The notes under the pieces were generated by a model. It had not been told where the DNA came from and made no database searches. It saw only the letters and a list, made by a program, of their open reading frames with translations. Of a DNA stretch of 64,000 bases, positions 16,828 to 25,816 are shown one piece after another (the first letter of the stretch is position 1; every line of letters starts with the position of its first letter). The DNA comes from JACVRM01 sp963809765 (lineage in GTDB: Bacteria > Actinomycetota > Thermoleophilia > Gaiellales > Gaiellaceae): NCBI GenBank assembly GCA_963809765.1, contig CAWEKT010000001.1:1-64000 (forward strand). The letters run 5' to 3'. Both the position numbers and the translations under genes were made by a program.

Positions 16828-17395
16828 CGGCGACGGGCTCACCGACCTGCTCGCACGCAACACCTCTCGCCGGGGCTTTCTCGACCGCGTCGGCCGCGCC
16901 CTCGTCGCCGTCGCCGGCGGCGGTCTCGTCGCCGCGGCGGTGAAGCCCGGCGACGCCGACGCGTTCCACTTCTGCGGGCACATCTACACCACCGACTCGT
17001 GCCCGCACCCGACAGGCCTGCCGCGGGTGGACGCCCGCGGGATGCCGTTGCGCGCCAAGGACGGACGGCCGGTCGACAACCTCGGCCGCCCGGTCGACGC
17101 CGAGGGGCGGCCTGTTGACGAGTCCGGGCGCGTGCTCCTCGACCCCGACGGTCGCCCGCTACCGCCGGCGCCGCGGACGAACGTCTGCCTCCACGGCGTG
17201 CAGGAGCGCTTCCGCATCAAGACGTGGATCGACGGCGCCTGGTACCGCTGCTGCGGCGGCCGGGTGCGCAAGCTCGTCGACTGCTGCTCGTACAGCCGGC
17301 GGCGGGTCAACGGCGACGGCTCGCTGACCGGCTACTGCTACGCCGGCCGGCGCGTCTTTTGCGTCCTCTACTACGACACGAAGGTGCCCTGCTAG
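16820..17395 (+). CDS. Methylamine dehydrogenase light chain (MauA)-like Tat-exported Cys-rich protein
   Basis: 191 residues. The N-terminus carries a textbook Tat signal (TSRRGFLDRVGRALVAVAGGG). The C-terminal 70 residues contain most of the cysteines, and WYRCCGGRV followed by DCCSYS resembles the CCGGxV core of MauA. Where MauA has the TTQ-forming Trp in SWIGTC, this protein reads SLTGYC, so tryptophan tryptophylquinone is unlikely to form. Between signal and Cys domain lie short tandem GRPVD repeats (DGRPVD, LGRPVD, EGRPVD). It is translationally coupled to the MauE-D fusion and to the next gene. It is probably a folded, disulfide-rich, extracytoplasmic redox or structural protein rather than an amine dehydrogenase subunit. 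Confidence 0.75.
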   Translation: MPDGDGLTDLLARNTSRRGFLDRVGRALVAVAGGGLVAAAVKPGDADAFHFCGHIYTTDSCPHPTGLPRVDARGMPLRAKDGRPVDNLGRPVDAEGRPVDESGRVLLDPDGRPLPPAPRTNVCLHGVQERFRIKTWIDGAWYRCCGGRVRKLVDCCSYSRRRVNGDGSLTGYCYAGRRVFCVLYYDTKVPC

Positions 17396-18900
17396 TGGAC
17401 GGCGGGGTCGCCCTAGCGCTGGTCGTGACCGCCGCACTCGCCGGGCTGACCGGGGCCTGGTCGCCGTGCGGGTTCTCCATGGTCGAGACGATCGCGGCCG
17501 CGCGCGGTCGAGCCCGGCTCGCGTTGACGGTCGCGCTGTTCGCCGCCGGCGCGATCGCCGGCGGGGTGTTGACGTTCGGTGGGCTGGCGCTCGTCGGGGG
17601 AGCCGTCCCCGAGCCCGGCCTGCCGGTCGGGGCGGTCGTGCTCGCGGCACTTGCCGCCGCGGCGGCGCTCGGCGAGCTCCGCGGCGTCCGCGTCGTCCCC
17701 CAGATCCGACGGCAGGTGCCCGAGTCGTGGCGGCGACTCTGGCCGCTGCCGCTCGCCGCCGGCGCTTACGGGGTCCTGCTCGGGCTCGGCTTCGCAACCT
17801 TCGTGCTGACGCTCGCGCTCTGGGCGCTCGCGCTTGCGTGCTTCGCGCTGGGCGACGTCGCCCTCGGCGTCGCCGTCGGAGCGGTCTTCGGTCTGGCGCG
17901 CGCCCTGCCGATCGCGCTCCTCGCCCCAGGCGCGGCGGCGCAGGGGAGTCGCGGCCTCGAGCTCATGGCCGAGCGGCCCGGGATCCTGCGCGGCTTTCGC
18001 GCGGCCGACGGGCTCGCGCTCGTCGGCTGCGCGGCCGTTCTGCTCGCCGCCGATGCGGGTGCGGCCTCGGTGACCGAGCGGGGCGCGAACGACCCGAGCG
18101 CGGTCGAGGGAGCGCTCGCGTGGGACGGGCCCGGGTACGGCGTGCTGCGGACCGACCGGGCGCTGCGGACCGGGCAGACCGCTCATCACCTCGGCGTCGT
18201 CCGCTCGCCACTGCCGGGCCGCGACCCTGCGCTCGGCGGCGGCCTGCTGGCCTGGCGCGAGGACGGCGTGATCCGGATCGTCCGCCGGGCCGACCTCGTC
18301 GAGGTGCAGCAAATCGAGATCGAGGGAGCCGATGCGCTCGCCATCTCGGATCGCTGGCTCGCCGTCCGTACGCGCGGGCCGGCGGGCGACCAGATCGTGG
18401 TGCGCTCGCTCGCCGACGGCGAGGAACGGGTCGTCGTCGCACCCGGCCCGCTGGCCGAGCTCAGCCGGCCCGCCCTCGACGGCGACCGGCTTGCGTACTC
18501 GGTGACGTCCGCCCGCCAGAGCCGCATCGACGTGGTCGGTCTGCCCGCGGGCACGCCGCAGACGATCCGCCGCAGCCGCTTCGACGAGCTCTCGAACCCG
18601 TCACTGCTCGGCGGCCGGCTCGTCTACGTCCGGCGGACGAAGGAGGTGCAGCAGCTGGTCATCGGGACCCTCGCGGCGGACGAGCGCGCGCTCGCGGAGC
18701 TGCCGTCCACCGCGCACCGCGATCTCGGCTACGAGCGCGGACGCCTGCGTGGCCACGGCAAGCCGCTGCCGACGCGGCTGCCGCCACGCTCCGACGAGTA
18801 CCTGTGGTCGACCGCCCTTGTTGCCCGGGCCGCCTACGTCTCCGTCGTGCCGGTGGCCGGCGGCGCGGTGCGCACGAGGCTGCTGCGGGTGAAGCGGTGA
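17395..18900 (+). CDS. CcdA-like membrane protein fused to C-terminal beta-propeller-like domain
   Basis: 501 residues. Residues 1-230 hold six membrane helices of the CcdA/DsbD type (TGAWSPCGFSMVETIAAARG gives the first conserved Cys; VLLGLGFATFVLTLALWALA the second half). Only one of the two CcdA cysteines is obvious. After a hydrophobic segment near residue 220, about 260 residues follow in repeated beta-strand units (RTRGPAGDQIVVRSLADG, YSVTSARQSRIDVVGLPAG, YVRRTKEVQQLVIGTL), typical of a propeller on the outer face. Such a fusion would couple electron transfer across the membrane to a surface module. The GTG start overlaps the upstream TAG by one base (TAGTG). Confidence 0.72.
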   Translation: MDGGVALALVVTAALAGLTGAWSPCGFSMVETIAAARGRARLALTVALFAAGAIAGGVLTFGGLALVGGAVPEPGLPVGAVVLAALAAAAALGELRGVRVVPQIRRQVPESWRRLWPLPLAAGAYGVLLGLGFATFVLTLALWALALACFALGDVALGVAVGAVFGLARALPIALLAPGAAAQGSRGLELMAERPGILRGFRAADGLALVGCAAVLLAADAGAASVTERGANDPSAVEGALAWDGPGYGVLRTDRALRTGQTAHHLGVVRSPLPGRDPALGGGLLAWREDGVIRIVRRADLVEVQQIEIEGADALAISDRWLAVRTRGPAGDQIVVRSLADGEERVVVAPGPLAELSRPALDGDRLAYSVTSARQSRIDVVGLPAGTPQTIRRSRFDELSNPSLLGGRLVYVRRTKEVQQLVIGTLAADERALAELPSTAHRDLGYERGRLRGHGKPLPTRLPPRSDEYLWSTALVARAAYVSVVPVAGGAVRTRLLRVKR

Positions 18901-19758
18901 GGCTCGCGGCGCTGGCGCTCGCGGTCGCCGCCGCTCTGGCCGGCGCGGCGGGTGCGTCGCGGCCCGCGGCGGACGGGGCTCCGTTCACGCTCGTCTTCTC
19001 CACCGGCTTCGCGGACGCCGACCGGCTTGGAGCCGTGGTCTCGGATGGAACGGGCGAGCGCGACCTGGTGTCGGGCCCGGTGGCTGCCGACCCCGCGCCG
19101 TCGCCCGACGGCACGCGGCTCGCCTACACAGGGCCGCAGGGGATCGTCGTGAGCGCGGTCGACGGGAGTAGCCCGGTCTCCCTCACCGCAGTAGCCGGTG
19201 ACGCCGACCCCGCCTGGTCGCCGGACGGCTTGTCGGTGGCCTTCACGCGAACGGCCGACGGCAACCAGGATCTCTACTCGGTTCGCCTCGATGGGTCGGG
19301 GGTGGCCCGCTTGACGGACGCGCCCCGCGCCGACCAGGAGGCGGCCTGGTCTGCCGACGGGGCGCATTGCGTTCGCGTCCGTCCGCGACGGCAACTGGGA
19401 GCTCTACGTGATGAACGCCGACGGCTCGGCCCAGCAGCGGCTGACGCGGACCCGCGCGCCCGAGGGCCACCCGAGCTGGTCGCCGAACGGTGCAGCGCTC
19501 GCCTTCTACCGCACGGGGTCTGGAGGCGCCCGCGTCTACATGCTTCGGCTTGCGGACGGCAACGTCAGCCGGGTGAGCAGCGGGCCGTGGAACGACTACC
19601 ACCCGTCCTGGTCGCCGGACAGCACGCGGATCGCCTACGTGGGCGACCGCACGGGCACGCCGCAGATCTACGTCACGGTCCTGGAGACGTCCGCGACGGC
19701 GCCCATCACCGCCGCCCCTGGTCTGCACGACACGCCCGCCTGGGTGCCGGTCCCGTAA
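18897..19758 (+). CDS. TolB-like beta-propeller secreted protein, frameshifted
   Basis: About 287 residues starting at a GTG that overlaps the upstream TGA (GTGA). A signal peptide (LAALALAVAAALAGAAGASR) is followed by WD40-like Tol-Pal blades with the typical PxxSPDGxxLAYT, PAWSPDGLSVAFTR, QDLYSVRLDGSG and HPSWSPDSTRIAYVGD motifs. The frame breaks near 19362 and resumes with WELYVMNADGS, so one base is missing or extra. TolB-like propellers bind partner proteins in the envelope. As the last gene of the mau-like operon it may interact with the MauA-like or CcdA-propeller protein. Confidence 0.82.
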
Positions 19759-19775
19759 CTCAGGCCTCCGGGCGC

Positions 19776-19968
19776 CCCAGTCCGGCACACATTCGGCGCG
19801 TTTCCGGCACTGACACGTGTGCGGCTCGCCGGTACCGTCCGCCCCGGGCGGGAGGTGGAGGCAGCTCTCCCCTCTGGGAGGGTGGGGCTCGCGTGCTGGA
19901 CATGGCCGTGTCGGACATGTCCTTGGCGGACGGGTCGTGTGGCTTCGAGCAGCCCGGCTAGCCGGGCT
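19776..19968 (+). ncRNA. Intergenic element A: candidate small RNA with its own promoter
   Basis: Between the TolB-like gene (+) and VKOR (-). TGACAC (19811-19816), a 16-base spacer and TACCGT (19833-19838) form a promoter. It is followed by GGAGGTGGAGG, a CTCCC/GGGAG hairpin, GGGTGGGGC and a stem GGACATG/CATGTCC. A perfect 18-base palindrome AGCCCGGCTAGCCGGGCT (19951-19968) ends it and overlaps the VKOR stop. The same layout recurs at 62718-62887, with a G-U change that keeps a stem. A short peptide reading is possible but less well supported. Confidence 0.5.
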
Positions 19969-20386
19969 CGGCCAGGCCTTGCGGGTCCGGCCGCAGCAGG
20001 CGGAGCGTCGTCGCTACCGCGAGCAGCGCCATGATCACGTCGCTCGCGAGGCACCACTGGCAGAACGCCTCGATCAGCGCCGCCTGGACGTAGACGAGGT
20101 AGAGGCTGAAGACGAGCCCGCCGAGCGCGATCGCGGCACCCACGGCTCGCGCCATCTCAGACGTGCCGAGCGCCGTCGCGAAGATCGCCGCGTAGGCGAG
20201 CAGGCCGAGGAGCGCGACCGGGACGCCGGCGAGCGTCGCGTACTCCGACTCCTGCACGGTCTCGCAGCCGCCGGTGGCGCAGGCGATCGTGCCGCCCGTC
20301 CAGCGCTCGTAGAGCAGGTAGCCGGCGATCGCGGCTCCCGCGGCCGAGAGCACGGCGACGGCCATCCGCAGCCGGCGGTCGGTCAT
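19958..20386 (-). CDS. Vitamin K epoxide reductase (VKOR) family protein
   Basis: 142 residues with four helices. The conserved loop cysteines are in TIACATGGCETVQESEYATLAGVPVALLG (C-x-x-x-x-C and the Ser of the loop), and the redox motif CQWC lies in the last helix (AFCQWCLASDVIMALL). Bacterial VKOR reoxidises DsbA by passing electrons to quinone. The ATG overlaps the stop of the DsbA-like gene by 4 bases, confirming the functional pair. Intact, in contrast to its partner. Confidence 0.92.
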   Translation of the reverse strand: MTDRRLRMAVAVLSAAGAAIAGYLLYERWTGGTIACATGGCETVQESEYATLAGVPVALLGLLAYAAIFATALGTSEMARAVGAAIALGGLVFSLYLVYVQAALIEAFCQWCLASDVIMALLAVATTLRLLRPDPQGLAEPG

Positions 20387-21187
20387 TCCTCGAGGAGGCG
20401 ATCGAGCGTCGGCCGCAGTGCGTCGGCGTCGAGGCTCTCGATCTCGACCCGCTCGAGCGTGCCGCCGGTCGGCCCGGCGAGGAAGGACGGCGTCGAGGTG
20501 ATGCCGTCTCGTCCGCCGACTGCGCGTCGTCCTCGCGAGCCTGGGAGATGGCGTCGCTGTCGGCATCCGCGAACGTCCGGTCGACGTCCAGCCCAGGCGT
20601 GGCCGCGCCGATCGACGCGAGCAGGTCGTCCGTGACCCAGCCGCTGTTCTCGGCGCCCTGGTTCTCGTAGAGCAGGTGCAGCACGTGGAAGAGGCGGTCC
20701 TGCTCCCCCGCGGCGAGCGTGAAGCGGAGGCCCTTGACCGAGTCCTCGCCCAGGAAGTCCATGCCGCGGAACTCGAGGCGCACCTTGCCCGGGCGAACGT
20801 AGTCGCGGACGAGCGCGGGGAAGCGACGTGGGTCGCGAACTTGCGCAGAACGGGCACTGGATGTCCGCCCACTCGACGAGCGTCACCGGCGCGTCCGGCC
20901 AGCCGAGCGAACGGCCGTCCTGCGGGATGCCCTGGCAGCAGCGGTCGTGGCGGTTGCGCCCGAGACGGTGCCCGACGGCTTCGGCGCGGTCTACTCCGGA
21001 GCCGAGGCAGGCTCACCCCGACGAGGATGGTCGCGATGAGCGCCGCGGCCGCCGCGACGCCGGCATAGAGCAGCGTCCGTGACGGGCCGCCGCCACCGAC
21101 GGGCGGCACGCCCGGGCGGCGCCTGCCGCGGCGAGTCTGCGGCGGCTGCACGCGGCGCTGCTCGCGAAGACGCGCTCCCTTGCTCAT
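20383..21187 (-). CDS. DsbA-like membrane-anchored thiol oxidoreductase, frameshifted
   Basis: The N-terminus is MSKGARLREQRRVQPPQ with a Pro/Gly-rich stretch, then one membrane helix (LLYAGVAAAAALIATILVGVSL). Spread over three frames come TLVEWADIQCPFCA (the CPFC active site), FRGMDFLGEDSVKG, LFHVLHLLYENQGAENSGWV and GITSTPSFLAGPTGGTLE (the cis-Pro loop TPSF). This is the DsbA/Com-like fold that actinobacteria pair with VKOR to make disulfides outside the cell. At least three frame changes (near 20990, 20850 and 20510) interrupt it. The functional residues survive, so sequencing indels are the first suspect. An alternative GTG start lies at 21196. Confidence 0.8.
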
Positions 21188-21409
21188 GCCTCCCACCGTA
21201 GTGGCTCGTTTCGGAAGTGCACGTTGAGGATTGCGGAGATCGTTGCGGACGAGCCGCCACCGCGCCGGGAGCCGTCAGCGGGCGGCCCGGCGGACGTCCC
21301 CCAGGTCGTCCGCACTCGCGCGGCGTCGCTCAGAGTTGTTTCGCAACCTGTTCCGGAGTCCGTGAACACCGGTTTGCCTTGCGCGGGGCGACGGTATGCA
21401 CCTCTTGTG

Positions 21410-22383
21410 ATGCTCAAACGTGCGGTTTTTCCAGTGCTTTTGGTCGCCCTGGCGGCGACCCTCGCTCGCCGCGGCCGCGGCCGGCGGCGAGACGCAAGGA
21501 GAAGCCCAAGCACGGCCGTTCCCGGCGACGATCGCAGCTGCCCAACGGGTTCCAGCCCGAGGGGATCGACATTCGAGGCCGGAACCCTTCTACGTCGGCT
21601 CGATTCCCGACGGGGGCCGTCTACCAGCGGCTCGCTGCGTCACCGGGCAAGGGCGACGTGCTCGTGGCCTGCGACAGGCGGGCCGCGCGGCGATCGGACG
21701 TGGAGGTCGACCACCGCGGGCGGCATGTTCGTCGCCGGCGGGCCGCACCGGCCGCGCGTTCGTCTACGACGCGCGGACCGGCGCGGATCATGGCCGCGTT
21801 CGCAGCTGGCGACCGCCGCGGCCGAGCTTCGTCAACGACGTCGTCGTCACGCGGCAGGCGGCCTGGTTCACCGACTCCGTTCAACCAGGTGCTCTACCAG
21901 CTGCCGCTCGGGCCGCGTGGACGGCTGCCGGCGCCGACAGCCGTTCAGACCGTGCCGCTCACCGGCGACATCACAGTACATCGCCGGGCTTCAACGTGAA
22001 CGGGATCGACGCGACGCGGAACGGCAAGACGCTCGTCATCGTGCAGAGGCAACACGGGGCTGCTCTTCACCGTGGAACGCTGCCACCGGCGTCGCTCGAA
22101 GTGATCGATCTGGGCGGCATGCTGCTCCGCAACGGCGACGGCATCCTGCTGCACGGCAAGCGTCTCTACGTTGTGCAGAACTTCGACAACCAGATCGCCG
22201 TCGTCCGGCTGGCGGCGAACTGGCGCAGCGGCGTTGTGGTGCGGCGCATCACCGATCCGCGCTTCCACGTGCCGACGACGATCGACCGCTTCGGCCCGTT
22301 CCTCTACGCGGTCAACGCCCGCTTCCCGCCTCCGCCGCAGACGCCCGACCACGACCTACACGGTCGTTCGCGTCCGCGGCTGA
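21410..22383 (+). CDS. SMP-30/gluconolactonase-like secreted propeller protein, heavily frameshifted
   Basis: Starts with a signal peptide (MLKRAVFPVLLVALAATLA). Pieces in all three frames assemble in order: GFQPEGIDI, YVGSIPDG, MFVAGG, GRAFVYDARTGA, FVNDVVVTRQAAWFTDS, LYQLPLG, NVNGIDATRNGKTLVIVQ, LRNGDGILLHGKRLYVVQNF, NQIAVVRLAANWRSG and YTVVRVRG before TGA. This is the SMP-30/LRE-like propeller family. About eight or more indels occur in one kilobase, many more than in neighbouring genes, so either the assembly is poor here or the gene is a real pseudogene. The order and completeness of the pieces favour the former. Confidence 0.7.
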
Positions 22384-22464
22384 CGCGCGCACGCTGCCCG
22401 CACGGCCTGCGCACGCCGCGGGTCGTGCGGGCGCGTCCCTGACGTGTGCTTCGCGGCGGGGGCG

Positions 22465-25248
22465 CTAGCCGGCGGCTGCGCGGCGGACGGCGTGGAGCAG
22501 GATGCCGCCGTGGCGGTAGTAGTCCCACTCGTGGGGCGTGTCATCCGGACGCGGGCCGGGAATGAGATACGGGGCGCCGCCGTCGGCGTCGCGTCGACCG
22601 GTACGCTCCCGCCGGTCTCCGCAGGAGCCTCGACGTGTAGGGCTCCGGCCGGTGAGGCCGAGCGAGTCGCCGTTCTCCCCTGCGGGGAACTGGAGCGGCA
22701 GGACGCCCATCATCAGCAGGTTGGTGCGGTGGATGCGTTCGTACGTCTCGGCGAGGCGGCTCGTACGCCGAGCAGGAGCGGCCCCTTGGCGGCCCAGTCG
22801 CGTGACGAGCCCGAGCCGTACTCGTTGCCGGCGATCAGGATCAGCGGGGTGCCCTCCGCGAGGTATCGCTGCGGACGCGTCGTAGATCGTCATCACCTCG
22901 CCGGAGGGGATGTGGACCGTCCACCACCCTTCGCTCCGGCACGAGCAGGTTGCGCAGGCGGACGTTCGCGAAGGTGCCGCGCACCATCACCTCGTGGTTG
23001 CCGCGCCGCGAGCCGTAGGAGTTGAAGTCGCGCCGCTCGACGCCGTGCTCGATCAGGTAGCGGCCGGCCGGGCTGTCCGGCCGGATCGCGCCCGCCGGCG
23101 AGATGTGATCGGTCGTGACCGAGTCGCCGAGCCAGACGAGGCAGCGGGCGCCCTGACCGGCTCGACCGCGGCGGGCTCGCGCGCCAGGCCCTCGAAGTAG
23201 GGCGGCCGGCGCACGTACGTCGAGGCCGCGTCCCAGGCGTAGAGGTCGCCCGCGGGGATCGCCAGCGCCCGCCACGCTCGTCCCCCGCGTAGACGTCGGC
23301 GTATGTGCGGCTGAACATCTCGCCCTTGACCGAGCCGGCGATGGCCGCGGATCTCCTCGGACGACGGCCAGATGTCGCGCAGGTAGACGTCGGCGCCGCT
23401 CTCGTCCTGGCCGAGCGGCTCCGTGAGCAGGTCGACGTCCATGCGGCCGGCGAGCGCGTACGCGACGACGAGCGGCGGCGAGGCGAGGTAGTTCGCCTTC
23501 ACCTCGGGGTGGATGCGCGCCTCGAAGTTGCGGTTGCCGGAGAGCACGGAGCAGACCACGAGGCTCGCCTCCTCGACGGCCTGCGAGATCGGCTCGGGCA
23601 GCGGGCCCGAGTTTCCGATGCACGTCGTGCAGCCGTAGCCGACGGTGTGGAAGCCGAGCTGCTCGAGGTACTGCGTCAGGCCGGCGCGCTCGTAGTACTC
23701 GGTGACCACCTTCGAGCCCGGGGCCAGGCTCGACTTGACCCACGGCTTGCGGGTCAGGCCGCGCTCGACCGCCTTCTTGGCGAGGAGGCCCGCGCCGAGC
23801 ATGACCTGGGGTTCGAGGTGTTCGTGCAGCTCGTGATCGCGGCGATCACGACCGAGCCGTGCTCGAGCTCGAAGGTCTCGCCGTCGAGCGTGACCTCGAC
23901 GTGCGAGCGCGGCACCTCTGCCGTGGCGACCGGGGCGGCGCTCACGGGCTCCTCCTCTTCCTCGAGCTCGGTCGGCCCCGGCTGCTGGCCCGTCGTCGGG
24001 TCGCTGGCGGGGAACGTGTCGGCGATCGCCCGGTCCTGCGTGCCGTTGCCGTAGCTGGCGCCGAAGGTCTCGAGCGAGGCGAAGAACGACTCCTTCGCCT
24101 CGGAGAGCGGCACCCGGTCCTGCGGCCGGCGTGGGCCGGCGAGGCTCGGCTCGACGTCCGCCAGGTCGAGCTCGACGACCTCGGAGTAGGTCGGGTGCTC
24201 GTCGGGCTCGTGCCAGAGCAGGTTCTCGCGGCAGTAGCGTCTCGACCAGGGCGATCCGCTCGGCGGGGCGGCCCGTGAGCCGCAGGTAGTCGAGCGTGAT
24301 CTCGTCGACCGGGAAGAAGCCGCACGTCGCTCCGTACTCGGGCGACATGTTCCCGATGGTCGCGCGGTCGGCGAGCGCCAGCCCGACGAGGCCCGGGCCG
24401 AAGTACTCGACGAACTTTCCGACCACGCCGAGGCTGCGCAGGATCTGGGTGACGGTGAGAACGAGGTCGGTTGCCGTCGAGCCCTCGGGGAGCCGGCCGG
24501 TCAGCTTGAAGCCGACGACCTGCGGGACGAGCATCGAGACCGGCTCGCCGAGCATCGCCGCCTCGGCCTCGATCCCGCCGACGCCCCAGCCGAGGACGCC
24601 GAGGCCGTTGACCATCGTGGTGTGCGAGTCGGTGCCGAGCAGCGTGTCCGGGAAGGCGCGGCCCTCGCGGTCCTCGACGACGCGCGCGAGGTACTCGATG
24701 TTGACCTGGTGGCAGATGCCGGTGTTCGGCGGCACCACCTTGAGCGCACCGAACGCCTGCTGGCCCCAGCGCAGGAAGGCATAGCGCTCGCGGTTCCGCT
24801 CGAACTCCAGCTCCGCGTTGCGGCGGATCGCGAACCGCGTGCCGAACTCGTCGACCTGTACCGAGTGGTCGATGACCAGCTCGGCCGGCACGAGCGGGTC
24901 GATGCGGGCCGGGTCGCCGCCCAGCTCGCGCACCGCGTCGCGCATCGCGGCAAGGTCGACGATGGCAGGGACGCCCGTGAAGTCCTGCAGCAGCACCCGC
25001 GAGGGGGTGAAGGTGATCTCGTTGCTGGGCTCATCCGTCGCCGACCAGCGGGCCACCGCCTCGACGGCGTCGCGCGTGACCGTCTCGCCGTCCTCGTGGC
25101 GGAGCAGGTTCTCGAGCAGGATGCGCAGGGTGTACGGAAGGCGCGCGACGTCGTACTGCTCTTGCAGCGCGCCGATCTGGAAGACCTCGTAGGCGCTCCC
25201 GCCGACCTCGAGCGTCGACCGCGCGCCGAAGCTGTTCGCGCTGGTCAC
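22465..25248 (-). CDS. acnA: Aconitate hydratase AcnA, frameshifted
   Basis: 2784 bases, the exact size of a bacterial AcnA of about 928 residues. The first 340 residues are intact: TLRILLENLLRHED, VLLQDFTGVPAIVDLAAMRD, VVPPNTGICHQVN, LLGTDSHTTMVNGLGVLGWG, and SPEYGATCGFFPVDE with the first cluster Cys. Later frames give ITSCTNTSNP (the second and third 4Fe-4S positions), KPWVKSSLAPGS, GYGCTTCIGNSGPL, ARCLVWLGDSVTTDHISPAG, FNSYGSRRGNHEVMVRGTF and WDYYRHGGILLHAV at the end. It is an essential TCA-cycle enzyme, so about ten frame changes almost certainly reflect sequence errors. The GTG start has GGAGGC upstream. Confidence 0.9.
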
Positions 25249-25334
25249 GCCTCCATCCTAGGTGGCTGCGGTGCCCGCTCGCCGTCCGTTGGAGGCAGCT
25301 CCCGGTGAGCGACGCGCGCGGGGCCACGATCTTC

Positions 25335-25363
25335 GGCCCCGGGCCCCGGCGGGACCCGGGGCC
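25335..25363 (-). terminator. Hairpin terminator of the 126-residue membrane protein gene
   Basis: An inverted repeat GGCCCCGGG/CCCGGGGCC with an 11-base loop lies immediately past the minus-strand stop at 25369. The remaining spacer up to the aconitase start shows nothing else. Confidence 0.45.
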
Positions 25364-25368
25364 GGCGA

Positions 25369-25749
25369 TCAGTCGTTCTCGGCAGCCCGTCGCATCAGCT
25401 CCTCGCGTGGATCACCGACACGACTCTTGGTGCCCGACTTCGCGATCCCACGGCTCAGGAGATAGGCGGCGACGATTCCCGTCGTCAGCGCCCAGAAGAG
25501 CGGCGCGTCGAAGTTGTCCGCCGACGCCGACGCAATCGCCATCGCGACGATCGCGAAGAGGGCTCCGAAGAACTCGCTCGTCAGGAAGAACGGCTTCGTC
25601 TCCACCGGGTGGGGTCGGAACAGGCTCCGGCCGTAGCCGTAGCCCCCGTAGGGACTCCACGGCGGCGGCCCATGTTGCCCCTCGTAGCCGTACGCAGGAG
25701 TGCGCCCGGCAGGGGTGGTAGTCGCTCCCTGGTCGTGGTGCTCTTGCAT
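25369..25749 (-). CDS. Small membrane protein with Gly/Tyr/Pro-rich N-terminus, hypothetical
   Basis: 126 residues. The first 50 are low-complexity (YGYEGQHGPPPWSPYGGYGYG) and probably cytoplasmic and disordered. Two hydrophobic helices follow (EFFGALFAIVAMAIASASA and APLFWALTTGIVAAYLLSRG) and a charged tail. The ATG is preceded by GGGAGGT. I know similar two-helix proteins from actinobacteria only as hypotheticals. It is a monocistronic unit ending in its own hairpin. Confidence 0.75.
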   Translation of the reverse strand: MQEHHDQGATTTPAGRTPAYGYEGQHGPPPWSPYGGYGYGRSLFRPHPVETKPFFLTSEFFGALFAIVAMAIASASADNFDAPLFWALTTGIVAAYLLSRGIAKSGTKSRVGDPREELMRRAAEND

Positions 25750-25816
25750 CGTCTACCTCCCGTTCACGCTCGCTTGCCGGGTCGTCATTCCTTCGCAATC
25801 GACGGTAAAACGTGCG

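Noticed and set aside
16820..17395. Functional methylamine dehydrogenase light chain
   Set aside because: The TTQ-forming Trp position reads Leu and no heavy chain gene is near, so amine oxidation is not supported.
22465..25248. Programmed frameshifting in aconitase
   Set aside because: Changes occur at about ten places and in both directions without slippery sites or pseudoknots. Sequence error explains them better.
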